Shown piece after piece: positions 8,019 to 16,993 of a stretch of DNA of 64,000 nt (its first letter is position 1; every line of letters begins with the position of its first letter). The translations under genes were made by a program, and so were the position numbers. Source of the stretch: Xenophilus sp. AP218F. Lineage in GTDB: Bacteria; Pseudomonadota; Gammaproteobacteria; Burkholderiales; Chromobacteriaceae. The notes under the pieces were generated by a model. The model ran no database searches, was not told where the DNA came from, and saw only the letters and a list, made by a program, of their open reading frames with translations. Where the stretch lies: positions 1 through 64,000 of the forward strand of contig NJIE01000026.1 in assembly GCA_002213445.1 (NCBI GenBank). Direction: 5' to 3'.

Positions 8019-9527
8019 GTGAGCACATATCCCGACGCCGCCGGCGCGGTCGGCCGACACATCACCGTCGGCATGGTCTGCGGCGGGCTGCTGGTGGCGA
8101 CGACAATCGTCACCGCAATCATCCACTACAAGCTCGTCATCGGCCTGCTGCCGCGCGAACTGGCCGGTCTTTGGCTGCTCTTCTGGAGCTTTGGCAGCTA
8201 CCTAGCCTTCTTTGACCTAGGTATCGGCCCGACGCTGTCGCGGGAGATCGCCTTCCTCACCGCCGACAAGAACCGCTTGCCGGCCATCGCCGATTTGGCC
8301 GCGACATGCCTGCGCATCTACCTGGGCGTGGTAGCGCTGCTGCTAACGGTCGCCGCGCTCGCGGGCTGGATCCTGCTCCCGACGCTGAAGCTGCAAACCA
8401 TCTCCTCGGCAGACGCACTGCTGGCTTGGGTGCTCTTCGCCGCAGGTGCCTGCGTGAACCTACTCGGCAACTTGTCTTTTTCAGTGCTGACAGGCGAAGG
8501 CCATGTTGCCACCGAGCGCCTAACGCGTGCCTTCGGCATGCTGCTTTGGCTAGCGTTGAGTAGCTATGCGCTGATGGCCAACCACGGCCTAACTGGTCTG
8601 GCGCTAGTCTGGCTCATCAACGCCATCATAGGCCGTGCACTAGCCATGGCCGTGTTGAAGTTGCGTGTGCACGGACTGTCGCTATCGAGCGGACGATGGC
8701 GCTCCGACGTGGCGCGCCACCTGGCCCACCCCAGCGCACGCTGGGCGCTGACACAGCTTGGCGCCTTGCTGATTCTGCAAACGGCCAATGTGCTCATCGC
8801 ATGGAACCTCGGCCCAGCCGCCATTCCATCCTACGAGGCTGCCACACGCGTAACCATGGCCGTGGGCACGATCGCGCTGCTGAGTACCAACGCCTCCGTT
8901 CCCTACTATTCGCGCGCCTTTGCCGCGGACGACATCACCGGACTGCGCAGCCTGCTCTACCGCAACGTCCAGCAGGGCCTGCTGACGATGGCAGCCGCAA
9001 TCGCTGTGCTGGGTGCCTTCGCGCCGGATCTGTTCAACATGTGGCTGGGGCACGGCAACTTCATCGGTTACGCGGTGCTAATGACAATGGTGGTCATGAT
9101 GACGCTGGAGACCCATCACGTTGTACATGCAAGCCTGATAATGGCCAGCGGCCACATCCCATTCGTGCGCATTGCCATTGTTGCCGGCGTTCTGAACCTA
9201 GTGCTCTCTCTGGTACTGGTGCGCCATATTGGGCTGCTGGGTATCGCACTCGGCACCATGACCGCGCAGATGTTGACCAATAACTGGTACGCACCTTATG
9301 TCAACCTGCGCCGACTTGGAATCGGAATAGGTGACTACATGCGTGTCATGTCCTCGCGCTTCCTGGGTTTCCTCTTGATGTTCGGATCTATCGAGGCTGC
9401 ACTGGCCGTAGTACTACATGATCAGACCGCGTCGCTACGACTGGTAGTGGGCATCGGCGCTGCTGCGGTCCTATACATTGCGCTCACCCGATTCCTACCC
9501 GCGCCTCAAGCACCGTCTGGCATATGA
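8019..9527 (+). CDS. wzx: Wzx-like O-antigen flippase
   Basis: A strongly hydrophobic protein of about 502 residues with roughly 12 predicted membrane segments and an N-terminal SYLAFFDLGIGPTLSREIAF block, typical of polysaccharide-transporter (MATE/MOP) flippases. It should move lipid-linked O-units across the inner membrane. GTG 8019 is preferred because AAGG lies 8 bp upstream. ATG 7998 is in frame, would add seven residues and would overlap the previous gene. The 3' end overlaps the next glycosyltransferase by 4 bp. Flippase sequences are too diverse to infer the substrate. Confidence 0.8.
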   Translation: MSTYPDAAGAVGRHITVGMVCGGLLVATTIVTAIIHYKLVIGLLPRELAGLWLLFWSFGSYLAFFDLGIGPTLSREIAFLTADKNRLPAIADLAATCLRIYLGVVALLLTVAALAGWILLPTLKLQTISSADALLAWVLFAAGACVNLLGNLSFSVLTGEGHVATERLTRAFGMLLWLALSSYALMANHGLTGLALVWLINAIIGRALAMAVLKLRVHGLSLSSGRWRSDVARHLAHPSARWALTQLGALLILQTANVLIAWNLGPAAIPSYEAATRVTMAVGTIALLSTNASVPYYSRAFAADDITGLRSLLYRNVQQGLLTMAAAIAVLGAFAPDLFNMWLGHGNFIGYAVLMTMVVMMTLETHHVVHASLIMASGHIPFVRIAIVAGVLNLVLSLVLVRHIGLLGIALGTMTAQMLTNNWYAPYVNLRRLGIGIGDYMRVMSSRFLGFLLMFGSIEAALAVVLHDQTASLRLVVGIGAAAVLYIALTRFLPAPQAPSGI

Positions 9528-10270
9528 CCTCACCTCACATCTCCGTCATCCTGCCCAGCTACAACTCGGCACACTTCCTTCCGCGCAGCATCGAAAGCGT
9601 GCTGCAACAGGACTTCGATGATTACGAGCTGTTAGTCCTCGACAACGCCTCGACCGATGCAACCCAGGAAATCGTGGCCCGGCACGCCGATCCGCGTATC
9701 CGGGCTATCCGCCATCAGGTCAATCTCGGCATGGTGGCCAACATCAATTACGGCATCGACAACGCGAACGGTCGCCTCGGCGTTATCCTGTGCGCGGATG
9801 ACTACTGGTCTCCGGACTTTCTGTCGCGCTCGATCGCGGTCCAGCAGACGCGTCCAGGGCTGACGTTCACCAACAGCATGGTGAAGCAGGACGGAAAGGA
9901 AACTGTCTTCCCCAATGTCTTTCACGGTCTGCACGTCATTCGCCCTTGGCGCTTGCTCCGACACCTTCACGGTATCCCACTTTCGTCACTGATATTCCCG
10001 CTAGGCGCGAACCGCGCACGCTTCGACGACAGACTTCCTTTCAACTGCGACCTCGAATTCGTCCTGCGCCAGATGATCCGTCGCGGTCTGCCGCTCACAT
10101 TCATCGACTGGCCTGGCGTGTACGTGAACCTGCACGAGCACAATGAGACCAGACGCTACGACATCCGCCAGGAAAACATTAAGCTGCTAGAGATCGTGTC
10201 GCGCTATACCCCGCGGGGTTGGCTGCGCACGGTACTGGCTCTCCAACACACTAGGCTCTGCCATGTCTAA
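9524..10270 (+). CDS. Glycosyltransferase family 2
   Basis: This 248-residue GT-A enzyme has SVILPSYNSAHFLPRSIESV (7-26), LVLDNASTDATQEIV (about 36-50) and ILCADDYWSPDFL with the DxD-like metal site (about 88-92). LGMVANINYGI is the usual nucleotide-sugar loop. It should add one sugar to the lipid-linked O-unit on the cytoplasmic face. The ATGA overlap with wzx and the 8-bp overlap with the next gene place it inside the operon. Donor and acceptor cannot be read from sequence. Confidence 0.85.
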   Translation: MTSPHISVILPSYNSAHFLPRSIESVLQQDFDDYELLVLDNASTDATQEIVARHADPRIRAIRHQVNLGMVANINYGIDNANGRLGVILCADDYWSPDFLSRSIAVQQTRPGLTFTNSMVKQDGKETVFPNVFHGLHVIRPWRLLRHLHGIPLSSLIFPLGANRARFDDRLPFNCDLEFVLRQMIRRGLPLTFIDWPGVYVNLHEHNETRRYDIRQENIKLLEIVSRYTPRGWLRTVLALQHTRLCHV

Positions 10271-11282
10271 GATATCTGTCTGTATCCCCACATACGAAAG
10301 TGCTGGCACCTTGGGCCGCGCAATCAGGTCCGCGTTTGCCCAGACTGGCTGCGACATCGAGATCATTATTGGCGACAACGCGTCGACCGATAACACCGAG
10401 GTGGTCGTGAGCGACTTCAACGACAGCCGCGTAATCTACTTCCGGCACGCCACCAACATCGGTTATCCGGCCAACGTCAACTCCTGTCTTGAACGCGCCA
10501 GCGGCGACTATATCTTCATCCTATGCGCAGACGACTTTCTGACGCATGACGGAGTGATCTTGGAACTTCTTACGGAACTTCAAGCCGAGCCGAAAGCAGT
10601 CGCCTCCCACGTCCCATTTCAGCTGTATCTACAGAGCAATGAGCAATGCTTGCCTATAGGACGGCCCTTCAGTCCACTCTCTCCAGGCGTGTTGACACCC
10701 CGCGAAGTACTTACCTCGTTCACCGAGGGACGTGGCTGTTTTGGGTGGGGATGGCTGTTCCGACGCGATCTGGTCAGTCTCCAAGGCCTGCGCTTCGAGA
10801 TCGACCATGACATGGCACCCGACACAATGTTTTGGTTAACAATCAGCATGAAAGGACCCGTCGCGGAAGCTCGCTCAGGCCGCCCCGGTTATGCATTTGT
10901 AATGCACAACGAAAGCTTGGGCGGCCGCATCTTCAACGAGCAGGCGCTGAAGGTGTACGAGCAGTTGCTCACCTTCGAGTGTCGGCTTTTCGAGCTCCTT
11001 CGGCAGGAGCTGCCCGAGGTAGCCCTAGAACTATCCGGTCGTCAGTACCGCTACAGCACCTGTGAGTTCGCCGGCCTCGTCCAGAAGGGTTTCCAAGAAG
11101 GACGCCTGAACCGCCCCAAGGCACTGGACCTGCTAGGGCAGGCAGCCTGCCGCCATCCGCGGGCGGCGCTAAACCTGCGCTTTGTGTACAACCTCCTCTT
11201 CATTCTGCTGCCGGAGGCTCTACGCCACCGGATTCTCGCTGCCCGGCGCGCTACGTACGCCGGCTCCTCTATGGAGGTCTGA
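10263..11282 (+). CDS. Glycosyltransferase family 2
   Basis: A 339-residue GT2 protein that looks like a paralogue of its upstream neighbour. The N terminus reads ISVCIPTYESAGTLGRAI, then IIGDNASTDNTEVVV (about 37-51) and ILCADDFLTHDGVI (about 82-95), giving the same NASTD and CADD signatures. The C-terminal 100 residues are less typical and may hold acceptor-binding helices. It starts 8 bp inside the previous gene. Tandem related GT2 genes suggest duplication followed by specialisation for successive linkages. The linkage is unknown. Confidence 0.82.
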   Translation: MSKISVCIPTYESAGTLGRAIRSAFAQTGCDIEIIIGDNASTDNTEVVVSDFNDSRVIYFRHATNIGYPANVNSCLERASGDYIFILCADDFLTHDGVILELLTELQAEPKAVASHVPFQLYLQSNEQCLPIGRPFSPLSPGVLTPREVLTSFTEGRGCFGWGWLFRRDLVSLQGLRFEIDHDMAPDTMFWLTISMKGPVAEARSGRPGYAFVMHNESLGGRIFNEQALKVYEQLLTFECRLFELLRQELPEVALELSGRQYRYSTCEFAGLVQKGFQEGRLNRPKALDLLGQAACRHPRAALNLRFVYNLLFILLPEALRHRILAARRATYAGSSMEV

Positions 11283-11285
11283 TCG

Positions 11286-12338
11286 ATGCCAGCGATGCTT
11301 TGCAACCTTTGGCACATCAAGCAAACGAACGGGCTATACTACTACGCCCTCGACTATCTACGCGCGATCAAGCCGCGCGTGCCTGTGCTGGTGCGTCCCA
11401 CCCTGCTGGAAACGACGCGACGGGCGTTGCCGAACCACGACGTGCGGGCGGTGGGGGCAAGTGGGTTGATCGCTCGGCTAATTGGAACCGCACTACAGGG
11501 ACGATGGGTGTTCACGCCGACATCGCACCCATTCCCGCTGTTAAAGCGGCAGCTAATCGTCATCCATGACGATTATCCGTTCCTCGAGCCACGTGGCAAT
11601 CTCAAGCGCAAGGTGTTCCACACGTTGCTGGCAATGTCGGAATGCCACGTGGGCCACGTCAACCACTCGACCGCGCTGCGTGCCATCCCAAACGACCTTG
11701 TGCCAGCGTCGCGGCGCTGGTATGTCCCCAACCTTGGGCCTCTCGACCAGGATATCGTTGCGCTGCGGCTCCTCAGGCTAGCAGCGTCGGCGGCCAACGG
11801 TGGCGACGATGGCACGCTACGCGTGGCGCTGTTCGGCACGGACTCCCGCAAGAAGCGATACGAAGTGCTGTTCGACGCGGTGTGCCGGGCCGGTCTCGCC
11901 GATCGCCTATCTTTCGCGGCCTACGGCCATCCGACACCCTATTTGGACGAACTAACCGCGGCCTTCCCAGGGTTGTCGATCGAACTAGTCCACAGTTCGA
12001 TGACTCCGATGGAAGTTTTTCTCGCCGATGCGGATGGCGTCGTATCGGTCGCCGAGCATGAGGGGTTCGGCCGCCCGGTCGCGCTCGCGCTCGCTGCCGG
12101 CCTACCCTGCTTCCTGCTGCGGTCTCCGGTGTTCGAGGAGTTCTTCAGCAGCAGCATCTCCCTACACGCTTCCGTGGACGCGCTCGTCAGCGCGCTTGCA
12201 GCCGCCAGTCGCCCCCCGGCCAAGCCTGGCGCTTCGAATTTGGAGACATCATTCGTCGCACTACCGCAGATCCGCGCCGCATTTGAGGAAGCAACCGCCC
12301 GGCTGAACCGACTCGCAGCACAAGGAGCGCCAGCATGA
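11286..12338 (+). CDS. Glycosyltransferase, GT-B / GT4-like
   Basis: 350 residues with a C-terminal GT-B half. VALFGTDSRKKRYEVLFDAV (about 178) resembles the start of the nucleotide-binding domain, and VVSVAEHEGFGRPVALALAAGLPCF (about 257-281, read in blocks) resembles the GT4 EGFGxPxxEAxA region. The canonical E(x7)E is altered: the second Glu of the GFGRPVALALA stretch is missing. The N-terminal half is divergent. The ATG at 11286 follows the previous stop by 3 bp, and the 3' end overlaps the next gene by 4 bp. Confidence 0.7.
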   Translation: MPAMLCNLWHIKQTNGLYYYALDYLRAIKPRVPVLVRPTLLETTRRALPNHDVRAVGASGLIARLIGTALQGRWVFTPTSHPFPLLKRQLIVIHDDYPFLEPRGNLKRKVFHTLLAMSECHVGHVNHSTALRAIPNDLVPASRRWYVPNLGPLDQDIVALRLLRLAASAANGGDDGTLRVALFGTDSRKKRYEVLFDAVCRAGLADRLSFAAYGHPTPYLDELTAAFPGLSIELVHSSMTPMEVFLADADGVVSVAEHEGFGRPVALALAAGLPCFLLRSPVFEEFFSSSISLHASVDALVSALAAASRPPAKPGASNLETSFVALPQIRAAFEEATARLNRLAAQGAPA

Positions 12339-13363
12339 ACGCTTTCGTGTCAGTCAACAGCGGCTTTGGTGGTGCAGAAAAGCAGTTTGACCAAATGGTC
12401 AAGGATCTGCGCGAGGCCGGCGTCGTTGGCGACAACTGGACCTATCAGCGCCATGATCTGTCCTCATCATCACGCTTGGCGACCTTCCGCGCGTTGTGCC
12501 GCCAGCGCGGTGGCACGGTCGTTTACAACATGAGCGTGTTGGGCATCGGCATATGGCCGCTGCTGCTGCTGCGCCTGCTAGGCAACCGCATCCTGCTGTT
12601 CCCGCACGTAGTTGTCTCGCCGGCCCGATCCCGCCCGAAACTGTGGCGCCTGCGCGCATGGCTGCAGGTCTTCAGCACGCGACTGGCAGATCGGATCGTC
12701 GCCATCTCCGACGGCAATCTGTTCACGCTCGAGCGTTTCGTGCAACGCGAGAAGATGAGCGTGGTCTACAACTACGTCGACTGTGAGAACGACACGCCGT
12801 TCCAGACCAAACCGTTGAACCGAAACATCGCGATCATTGGCCGACTTCAGGACCAGCATAAGCAGCAGTTGACGTTCCTGCGCCAACATGGTTCTCTCCT
12901 GCGCGAAAAGGAGATTGTCCTGCATCTTTTCGGCAGCGGCCCCGACGAAGCCGCGATACGTGCCACAGTTTCGGAGCAATGCCTCGACGACCACGTCGTG
13001 CTGCATGGCTGGTGCGACGAGGACACCATCTACACTCATCCGTTCAGTTTCGTATTGAACCTATCGCGCTGGGAAGGGTTGCCATTGAGCATTCTCGAAG
13101 CGATTTACCGGGACCGCATCGTCTTGCTTTCGGACGTGGACGGCAACCGGGAGCTGGCCTACGGCGACTTCCTGTTCAAGTCTGACGAGGAACTGCGCGA
13201 ACTGCTAGTGCGGTTGGTGGTAGATCAGGACATCGACTACTGCCTGCTCCGAGCGCAGAAGCGACGTCTCTATTCACGCTGCAATCGCGAACGATCGCTC
13301 CAGCTTATGGGCCGTGCCTTGCAAGATATCGACCCCGACAACGCCTGCCGAGCCAACAAGTGA
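12335..13363 (+). CDS. Glycosyltransferase, GT4-like
   Basis: 342 residues. It starts with VNSGFGGAEKQFDQMVKDL (5-23), the GGAE-type loop of GT-B enzymes. IAIIGRLQDQHKQ marks the C-terminal nucleotide-binding domain (about residue 165). LSRWEGLPLSILEAIYRDRIVL (about 244-265, in blocks) is the donor-binding E(x7)E motif. It is a retaining-type glycosyltransferase of the O-unit assembly set. The ATGA overlaps on both sides indicate coupled translation. Donor sugar not predictable. Confidence 0.8.
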   Translation: MNAFVSVNSGFGGAEKQFDQMVKDLREAGVVGDNWTYQRHDLSSSSRLATFRALCRQRGGTVVYNMSVLGIGIWPLLLLRLLGNRILLFPHVVVSPARSRPKLWRLRAWLQVFSTRLADRIVAISDGNLFTLERFVQREKMSVVYNYVDCENDTPFQTKPLNRNIAIIGRLQDQHKQQLTFLRQHGSLLREKEIVLHLFGSGPDEAAIRATVSEQCLDDHVVLHGWCDEDTIYTHPFSFVLNLSRWEGLPLSILEAIYRDRIVLLSDVDGNRELAYGDFLFKSDEELRELLVRLVVDQDIDYCLLRAQKRRLYSRCNRERSLQLMGRALQDIDPDNACRANK

Positions 13364-14649
13364 TCCTTATTATTGCCTACGTCCTCGTCTTGGCGACCGT
13401 CCTACTAGGATCGCGGAGGCTGCCTACGGGGCCGTTCCTGCTTGCGAATGCCTACGGCCTGTTCCTGACGCTTCCATGCGCGCTTGCCTACTACCTGCTC
13501 TACTCCAACGACTTTGGCATCGACTACGGAAACTTCGTACTCCAGTCTCCCATATACACTTGGATCTTTTGTTTCCAAGCATGCGTCCTTTTCGCAGGGT
13601 ATGCCGGCTATCGTTCCGGGTTTCGTTACGGCGTGCGTCACCCGCCCACCTCGCTTGTCCACGTCGATAACGAAGCACCGTCCTACAAGTTAATTACCCT
13701 GCTTATGGTGATTTTGGCCGTCGGAATATTGGTCAATGTTCACACCGCGTTCGGATTCGCTTACATCCTGGAGCCACGGCGCCTTTACGAAGTCAGTCGC
13801 GAAGGCTTCGGCACGCATTACTTTGCACTCGGCTTTTCCCTGCGCCTCGCCGCTCTACTCCTGCTAATGTCGAATTTTCGCGGCAAGGCGCTTATGCTCA
13901 CCGGATTGCTCGCCCTCTCCGTATTCACCGGCGCAAAGGTGAACACCTATGTCATCACCATGTTCGCCGTGATGCATTTCATCGTCTTCGCGCGAGCAGG
14001 ACGGGTGAACGGAAAGCTGCTGATCAAGTTGGCCCTGATCGCTTTGCCGTTGGTGTATCTCTTGATCTGGCTCACTTTTCAGGATTCAGAGATCAATATC
14101 CTGGAACTGCTAGTCGCCTACGTCAACGAACCCTGGAATAACTTCAGTCTGCTCGTGCAGTCCTTCGATCAGCACTTCCGCGACTTCTTCCTTGGCACAT
14201 TGACCTGGGAAAATAACATCATCAGTCGTATCCCACGACCCTTCTTCCCTGAAAAGCCATATCTGTTTGGCGGCTTCAGGCTGGCGAACGAATATTTTCC
14301 GGAAACCGTTGCGCTGGGCATCGGTGCCCCGTCATTCGGTTCCGAGGGAATCGCCTATGCGGACTGGGGCGTGTTCGGCCTCTTGATGCTGCTCAGCCTG
14401 AAATGGTTACTATCCTGGGTCCTAGGGCGCTTCACCTGTCTCATGACGTACAACCAGACGGGGTCGATACAGGGCAACTTCCTGTATTTCGGCGTGCTCG
14501 TGATCATGGCGGACATGTACTTCCTGACGCTGCCGCCATCGAATAACCTTGTAGACAACCTGTTCGTAGTGATCGGGCTCTCCCTGCTGTTCGGTATCCG
14601 CCGCAAGCCTATGGGGTCGACGCTTGCACTACTCTCCCCCTCGCGCTGA
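13360..14649 (+). CDS. wzy: Wzy-like O-antigen polymerase
   Basis: 429 residues, mostly hydrophobic, with about 10-12 membrane segments and a larger polar stretch around residues 250-330 (FDQHFRDFFLGTLTWENN and following) that would be the periplasmic loop. It ends in two further helices. It starts at GTG 13360 overlapping the preceding stop. Polytopic topology, poor sequence conservation and position among wzx, glycosyltransferases and a distant wzz identify it as the polymerase. It would join O-units in the periplasm. Assignment is by topology and context. Confidence 0.72.
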   Translation: MILIIAYVLVLATVLLGSRRLPTGPFLLANAYGLFLTLPCALAYYLLYSNDFGIDYGNFVLQSPIYTWIFCFQACVLFAGYAGYRSGFRYGVRHPPTSLVHVDNEAPSYKLITLLMVILAVGILVNVHTAFGFAYILEPRRLYEVSREGFGTHYFALGFSLRLAALLLLMSNFRGKALMLTGLLALSVFTGAKVNTYVITMFAVMHFIVFARAGRVNGKLLIKLALIALPLVYLLIWLTFQDSEINILELLVAYVNEPWNNFSLLVQSFDQHFRDFFLGTLTWENNIISRIPRPFFPEKPYLFGGFRLANEYFPETVALGIGAPSFGSEGIAYADWGVFGLLMLLSLKWLLSWVLGRFTCLMTYNQTGSIQGNFLYFGVLVIMADMYFLTLPPSNNLVDNLFVVIGLSLLFGIRRKPMGSTLALLSPSR

Positions 14650-14680
14650 TTGCCGAGTTGTCAGCCGGAAGGATTTTCGC

Positions 14681-15394
14681 ATGCTCTCTCTCTCAATCGT
14701 CAGTCATTGCCAGTCAAAACTGATCAAACCACTCCTGGACGATCTGCGCCGACTGGCGCTACCGGACATCGAGGTCCTGATCACGGTCAACACTCCTGAA
14801 GATGAAACCCCATTTCAAGACCTCCCATTTCCGTCTAGGATCATTCGCAACCCCACACCTCAGGGCTTCGGGGCTAATCACAATGCCGCCTTCGCTCAAT
14901 CGAAGGGCCAATTCTTTGTTGTGGTGAATCCTGACATCCGGCTGCCATCACTTAATGTTGATCAATTGCTTGAGCCGATGCGCGATCCAAAGGTCGCCGC
15001 CGTGGCGCCGGTTGTCTTGAATCCCGCCGGGTGCATCGAGGATAGCGTCCGGCGCTTTCCGACAATTGCCAGCCTAGCCCGCCGGGTATTGTTCACAAAG
15101 CGCGCTCCGGAATATGAATGGAAAATGCACCCCATCGACGTCGATTGGTCTGCTGGGATGTTTGTTGTTTTCCGGCGCGAGAGCTACCAAGCAGTACAGG
15201 GCTTCGATCACCAACGCTTTTTTATGTACCTGGAAGATGTGGACATTTGCCGGCGTCTAAAAGAGAAAGGCTGGCGGATTGTTCTGCAGCCAGAAGTAAG
15301 CGTCTTTCATGATGCACAGCGCGCCAGTCACCGCAGCTTTAAACACATGCGTTGGCACTTAACTAGTGTTATTCGCTACTTCACGGGTTTTTGA
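14681..15394 (+). CDS. Glycosyltransferase family 2, WbbL/rhamnosyltransferase-like
   Basis: 237 residues. SLSIVSHCQSKLIKPLLDDL opens the GT-A fold. TPQGFGANHNAAF (about 59-71) and VVVNPDIRLP (about 81-90) are the GFGxxxN and NPD signatures of the WbbL/RfbN rhamnosyltransferase subgroup. FFMYLEDVDICRRLKEKGW (about 179-197) gives the ED motif. ATG 14681 has GGAAGGA about 8 bp upstream, better than the in-frame ATG at 14624 inside wzy. Since the local rmlB and rmlC are dead, the donor may be another deoxy sugar or dTDP-rhamnose made elsewhere. Confidence 0.82.
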   Translation: MLSLSIVSHCQSKLIKPLLDDLRRLALPDIEVLITVNTPEDETPFQDLPFPSRIIRNPTPQGFGANHNAAFAQSKGQFFVVVNPDIRLPSLNVDQLLEPMRDPKVAAVAPVVLNPAGCIEDSVRRFPTIASLARRVLFTKRAPEYEWKMHPIDVDWSAGMFVVFRRESYQAVQGFDHQRFFMYLEDVDICRRLKEKGWRIVLQPEVSVFHDAQRASHRSFKHMRWHLTSVIRYFTGF

Positions 15395-15477
15395 CCCTTT
15401 ATAAACATTCTGCAGGAAATGACACTTGCCTGAAATGAGCTTTCTACCCCCTAAAAACGCAAACTAATTAATAGAAA

Positions 15478-16908
15478 ATGAAACCTATCATTTTATCTGG
15501 AGGCTCCGGCAGCCGCCTGTGGCCGCTGTCTCGCTGCCTGTTCCCCAAGCAGTTTCTGCCGCTGGTGGGCGAGGCCAGCATGCTGCAGGACACGCTCTCC
15601 CGGCTTGACGGCATCCCCGGTTGTTCGGCACCGCTACTGATCTGCAACGAGGCGCATCGCTTTATCGTCGCCGAGCAGTTGCGTCAGGCAGGTAAGGCTG
15701 CGGCAGGCATCTTGCTGGAACCGGTTGGCCGCAATACTGCACCGGCTATCGCGCTGGCAGCGCTCACCGCCACCCTGCAAGGGGAAGACCCGCTGCTGCT
15801 GGTACTGGCGGCGGACCATGTGATTGCCGACACTGCTGCTTTCCAGCAGGCAGTGGTTTGGGCACGGCAGGCGGCCGAGGCGGGTGCCTTGGTGACATTC
15901 GGCATCGTGCCCAGCCACGCCGAAACTGGCTATGGGTACATAGAGAAAGGGATCAGGGATTTGGGATCCGAGATCTGCTTGCCGGCTGGTGTATCACCCG
16001 TAGCAAGGTTTGTGGAAAAGCCGGACTTCCAGACTGCATCGGCTTATGTGGAAAGCGGGCGTTACCTGTGGAACAGCGGCATGTTCCTGTTCCGCGCGTC
16101 GGTATTTCTGGCTGAGATGGCGCGCTTTGCGCCGCAGATGCTCGAGTCTTGCCGGGCGGCACTAGCCGGCAGTCAGCAAGACCTGGACTTTATCCGCTTG
16201 GACGCTGCCGCATTTGCCGCCTGCCCAGAAGATTCGATCGACTATGCGGTGATGGAAAAAACCGACAAGGCGGTGGTGGTGCCGCTGGATGCGGGCTGGA
16301 GCGACGTGGGTTCGTGGAGCGCGTTGTGGGCAGTTGCACCGCAAGATGGTGATGGCAATGCCGCGCGCGGCGACGTAATTTCGCACGATAGCCACAACTG
16401 CTACCTACACGGCTGTGAAGGCCGCTTGCTGGCGGCGGTTGGAATAGATGACCTGGTAGTGGTCGATACTGCCGATGCAGTGCTGGTCGCCCATAAGGAC
16501 CGGGTACAGGACGTAAAGAAAATCGTCGAGCAGCTTAAAACTGAAGGCCGCAAGGAACACAGCCAGCACCGCATGGTGTACCGACCATGGGGCAACTACG
16601 ACAGCATCGATCACGGTGAGCGCTATCAGGTGAAGCGGATTACCGTGCAACCAGGCGCCAAGCTATCGGTGCAGATGCACCACCACCGCGCAGAGCACTG
16701 GATCGTGGTGTCCGGTACCGCGCGTGTGCTGCGCGGCAAGGAAGAACTGCTACTGACCGAAAACCAGTCGGTGTATATCCCGGTCGGAGAAGTGCATGCA
16801 TTGGAAAATCCGGGGCGCATTCCGCTAGAGCTGATCGAGGTACAGTCTGGCGCTTACTTAGACGAGGACGATATCGTGCGCTTCGAGGATAGGTACGGGC
16901 GGGTATAG
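15478..16908 (+). CDS. manC: Bifunctional mannose-1-phosphate guanylyltransferase / mannose-6-phosphate isomerase
   Basis: 476 residues. The pyrophosphorylase signature [14 protein letters not shown] lies at 5-18, with FPKQFLPL next. [12 protein letters not shown] is at about 180. The C-terminal type II isomerase cupin includes [18 protein letters not shown] and [13 protein letters not shown] (about 365-450). It makes GDP-mannose and can isomerise fructose-6-phosphate to mannose-6-phosphate. This implies mannose or a GDP-mannose-derived sugar in the polymer. No phosphomannomutase or GDP-mannose dehydratase gene is in the window, so those steps must be supplied elsewhere. It is the last plus-strand gene of the cluster and converges on the next gene. 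Confidence 0.93.
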   Translation: MKPIILSGGSGSRLWPLSRCLFPKQFLPLVGEASMLQDTLSRLDGIPGCSAPLLICNEAHRFIVAEQLRQAGKAAAGILLEPVGRNTAPAIALAALTATLQGEDPLLLVLAADHVIADTAAFQQAVVWARQAAEAGALVTFGIVPSHAETGYGYIEKGIRDLGSEICLPAGVSPVARFVEKPDFQTASAYVESGRYLWNSGMFLFRASVFLAEMARFAPQMLESCRAALAGSQQDLDFIRLDAAAFAACPEDSIDYAVMEKTDKAVVVPLDAGWSDVGSWSALWAVAPQDGDGNAARGDVISHDSHNCYLHGCEGRLLAAVGIDDLVVVDTADAVLVAHKDRVQDVKKIVEQLKTEGRKEHSQHRMVYRPWGNYDSIDHGERYQVKRITVQPGAKLSVQMHHHRAEHWIVVSGTARVLRGKEELLLTENQSVYIPVGEVHALENPGRIPLELIEVQSGAYLDEDDIVRFEDRYGRV

Positions 16909-16993
16909 GGGCTGTCCATTCGGCTCACCCTCATCCGGAGCTGCGCACCACTTGGGATACGCCGCTTGGCAGCAGCTATCCATCTCTATAGGT

